This document shows positions 61,921-64,000 of a DNA stretch of 64,000 bases, one piece after another. The stretch's first letter is position 1. Every line of letters begins with the position of its first letter. Both the position numbers and the translations under genes were made by a program. The notes under the pieces are model-generated. The model was not told where the DNA came from and did not search any database. It saw nothing but the letters and a program-made list of their open reading frames with translations. Origin of the DNA: Shimia aestuarii (lineage in GTDB: Bacteria > Pseudomonadota > Alphaproteobacteria > Rhodobacterales > Rhodobacteraceae); assembly GCF_022814865.1 (NCBI RefSeq), contig NZ_JAKVRD010000008.1, forward strand, positions 1 to 64,000, written 5' to 3'.

Positions 61921-62580
61921 TCACGACTCAAGCGGCTCGATAAGCTCTGGCCCGCCGGCGCGGTTGGAATTGACCGCCCGGTCCACCTGATGAAAGGACA
62001 AGAGGTCCTCGGGCGGTGCGCTCATCAAAGGCGCCGCTCCATGCCCCGCTTCACCAAGCCAAAGCGCCCAGTCCTCATGCCCGATCACCACCGGCATCCG
62101 ATGGTGAATGCGGGCCATGTTGCGGTTCGCCCCTGTGGTCACGATGGCGCATGTTTCCAGCCGCCCATCTGGCCCGTCCCAGTCCTGCCATATCCCCGCA
62201 AGCGCCAACGGCCCTTCCGCATGGATATACCATGGCCAGCGCACGCCCTCGCCATCCTTGGTCCATTCATAGAAGCCGCTCACCGGGATCAGGCAACGCC
62301 GTGCCCGACAGGCGGCTCGGAACGCAGGTTTGGTCGCGATGGTCTCGGCCCGGGCATTGATCAGAAGCGGGCCATCGTCCACCGCCTTGTACCAGGTCGG
62401 CACAAATCCCCAGCGCATCCCCAGAAGCTGTCGCTCCCCCTCAGCCGCGCGCACCACATGAACCCGCGTCGTCGGGCAAACATTGAAATTCGGGATATCC
62501 GGCAGGTCATTGGCCGGGGCAGCGTCAAAAAGGCGCGCCATGGCATCATTGGGCAAGGTGATTGCAAATCTTCCACACAT
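61921..62580 (-). CDS. SOS response-associated peptidase-fold protein (YedK/HMCES)
   Basis: The 219-residue protein begins MCGRFAIT; C2 is the residue that crosslinks to abasic sites in SRAP proteins after removal of the initiator methionine. Other conserved positions are the asparagine in INARAETIATKPAF, the glutamate in PVSGFYEWTKDG and the histidine in HHRMPVVI. It protects abasic sites in single-stranded DNA by forming a covalent link. It is divergent from the TPR-sulfotransferase gene. Confidence 0.94.
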   Translation of the reverse strand: MCGRFAITLPNDAMARLFDAAPANDLPDIPNFNVCPTTRVHVVRAAEGERQLLGMRWGFVPTWYKAVDDGPLLINARAETIATKPAFRAACRARRCLIPVSGFYEWTKDGEGVRWPWYIHAEGPLALAGIWQDWDGPDGRLETCAIVTTGANRNMARIHHRMPVVIGHEDWALWLGEAGHGAAPLMSAPPEDLLSFHQVDRAVNSNRAGGPELIEPLES

Positions 62581-62654
62581 GTATACACCCTACCACCGGG
62601 CCACGCTTGGCTCATGCGGAAAATCGCCCTTCGCAAAAAGGATCAGACCCGAAA

Positions 62655-64000
62655 ATGGCAGTCACCGTTCAACAGCACGCCCAGAAAATCATGGGTCTTA
62701 TGAACAGCGGTAGTTTCAAGGCTGCGGCCAAGGCGGCCAAAGGGGCGATGAAAGCCTTCCCGCACGAAGCCAATTTCGTCAACCTCGCCGCCTCCGCCAT
62801 GGCCCAGAGCGGTGATGGGCGCGCGGCGATCACGATGTTCTCCAAGGCGCTCAAGATGCGCCCCGGCGATGTCGAGATACAGAATAACCTGATCCAGGCC
62901 CTGATCCAGACCGGCCAGCACGTCAAGGCACAGGAATTGATCGCCAAGCTCTTGCCCAAACGCGCCGATCCGAGCGCGCTTTGGTTCTTCAAAGGCGCGT
63001 CACTCTCCCAGAGCGGCGACTCCAAGGGCGCGATCGCGGCGCTGACCAAGGCGATCGAGGCCAACCCGAAACATGCGATGGCCTATAACCTGCGCGGCAT
63101 TGCCCATGCGACCGAGAACGATGAGCAAAGCGCCATCGCCGATTTCCGCCGCGCGCACGAGTTGAACCCGCGCGATCCCGACCCGCTTGCCAATATCGGC
63201 CTGCCTTTGGCGCGCACGGGGGATCCCGACGCCGCGCTTGCAGCGGTCGAAAAGGCGCTCGCGATCAATCCCAACCATGTCAATGCACTGCACCGTCAGG
63301 CGATCCTGCTGGCCGAGGAAGGCCGGATCGAAGACGCGATTGCCGCCTATACCTACCTGCTGACCATTGATCCGCTGCACGCCGAAGGCTACGCGGAACT
63401 CGCGGCGATGCAATCGCGCGAAGAAAACCGCGCCCTTTTGCCGGACATCCTGACGGCGCAAAAGAAGCTGCCGCCGAGATCGCCCTTTCAGGCCGACCTC
63501 AACCGCGCAGTCGGAAATATCCACTTTCAACTCGGCGACTACGGCAAGGCCGCCACGGCTCTGGCCCGGTTCAACGACTGGAACGCCAAGCTGCGCCCCT
63601 ATGACAGCGGGGCTGAGGCCGCCGAATGTGACCGAATTCTCGCCGCCTTCCCGCTGGGCGCGCCGCTGCCGGCCGGTGGAGACCGCGACACGCCGACCCC
63701 CATCTTCGTGCTCGGCCAGCCTCGCTCGGGCACCACGCTGAGCGAGATGATCCTGACCGCACATCCGCAGGTGCAATCCTGTGGCGAATTGGACATGGCA
63801 CGCCGACTCGTGGCCGCGCTTGAAGAAACCGGCGAGGCCTTTGACCCCGCCGCCTTTGCCGCCGGGTTCCGGGCCGACATGCCGCCGGTTGCGGCACAGG
63901 CACGTGCCTTCGTCGACAAAATGCCGCTCAACTATCGCTATATCGGCTATCTCCTCGCCGCCTTCCCCGAGGCGCCGATCCTCCATATTGCCCGCGATCC
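62655..64000 (+). CDS. TPR-repeat sulfotransferase (cut by window edge)
   Basis: The first 448 residues are present with no stop. The N-terminal 300 residues contain about seven tetratricopeptide repeats (e.g. GDSKGAIAALTKAIEANPKHAMAYNLRGIA, GDPDAALAAVEKALAINPNH). The C-terminal part begins a sulfotransferase domain with IFVLGQPRSGTTLSEMILTAHPQV, the PAPS 5'-phosphosulfate-binding motif. No signal peptide is visible. Fusions of this kind act on proteins or carbohydrates; the substrate is unknown. GAAAATGG surrounds the ATG, without a strong ribosome-binding site. Confidence 0.88.
   Translation, partial: MAVTVQQHAQKIMGLMNSGSFKAAAKAAKGAMKAFPHEANFVNLAASAMAQSGDGRAAITMFSKALKMRPGDVEIQNNLIQALIQTGQHVKAQELIAKLLPKRADPSALWFFKGASLSQSGDSKGAIAALTKAIEANPKHAMAYNLRGIAHATENDEQSAIADFRRAHELNPRDPDPLANIGLPLARTGDPDAALAAVEKALAINPNHVNALHRQAILLAEEGRIEDAIAAYTYLLTIDPLHAEGYAELAAMQSREENRALLPDILTAQKKLPPRSPFQADLNRAVGNIHFQLGDYGKAATALARFNDWNAKLRPYDSGAEAAECDRILAAFPLGAPLPAGGDRDTPTPIFVLGQPRSGTTLSEMILTAHPQVQSCGELDMARRLVAALEETGEAFDPAAFAAGFRADMPPVAAQARAFVDKMPLNYRYIGYLLAAFPEAPILHIARD

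Noticed and set aside
1-64000. CRISPR arrays, tRNA or rRNA genes, insertion sequences, prophage genes
   Set aside because: I looked for regularly spaced repeats, tRNA-like cloverleaf ends, transposase or integrase proteins and phage structural genes and saw none.

Overview
The window is GC-rich, densely packed alphaproteobacterial DNA. The gene content points to the order Rhodobacterales (Roseobacter/Paracoccus-like): an NDUFA12-family protein next to mlaD and a DUF2155 protein, a DUF6497 gene, a propionyl-CoA carboxylase locus with its ScfR-family regulator PccR, a short ProRS, HdaA, and a complete Paracoccus-type sox cluster. The species cannot be fixed from the sequence. I see no rRNA, tRNA, CRISPR array, prophage or insertion sequence; the window looks like ordinary chromosome.

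Layout. 1-3340: ketone-body/acyl-CoA genes (scoB fragment, a truncated M23-like lipoprotein, bdhA, an acyl-CoA synthetase) with a divergent PAS-LuxR regulator. 3494-9454: accB-accC-aat, converging on DUF2155-mlaD-NDUFA12, then clpX and clpP. 9777-22900: the sulfur-oxidation island. soxV-W, soxX-Y-Z-A, soxB-C-D and soxE-F lie on the minus strand; soxS-soxR-soxT lie divergently on the plus strand; three tandem lipoprotein cytochromes c converge on soxT. 23047-38461: housekeeping and stress genes (thioesterase, YdcZ-type permease, lolD/lolC, SGNH hydrolase, proS, AI-2E permease, hdaA, ppk, ppx, an EEP-family protein, a TerB-DnaJ protein, GNAT, VOC, nhaA). 38547-51287: propionate assimilation (methylmalonyl-CoA mutase, pccA, small envelope genes, pccB, an MFS pump, pccR). 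51385-56326: choline/choline-sulfate genes (betA, betI, EamA permease, betC). 56477-64000: argO, yebC, an SLC13 permease, a GAPDH paralog, a ureidoglycine aminohydrolase, an SRAP protein and a partial TPR-sulfotransferase.

How the genes work together. SoxXA, SoxYZ, SoxB and SoxCD form the periplasmic thiosulfate-oxidising system. SoxEF is a flavocytochrome c sulfide dehydrogenase pair. SoxV, SoxW and SoxS supply reductant to the periplasm, and SoxT probably moves a sulfur compound across the membrane. SoxR is an ArsR-type repressor with a cysteine pair (C42/C108) spaced like that of persulfide sensors such as SqrR. Two ATTC-N8-GAAT operators, upstream of soxX and of soxB, match the site class those repressors bind, and hairpins divide the cluster into several transcription units. 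In the propionate region, PccR has TTTGCAAA-type sites before both pccB and its own gene. A perfect 16-bp palindrome lies between betA and betI.

The most noteworthy items are the operator/terminator architecture of the sox cluster, a SoxD reduced to a single-heme domain, the three tandem lipoprotein cytochromes beside soxT, a five-copy 3'-side intergenic repeat, a four-unit 11-bp tandem array upstream of argO, and a truncated M23 lipoprotein that carries the scoB ribosome-binding site.
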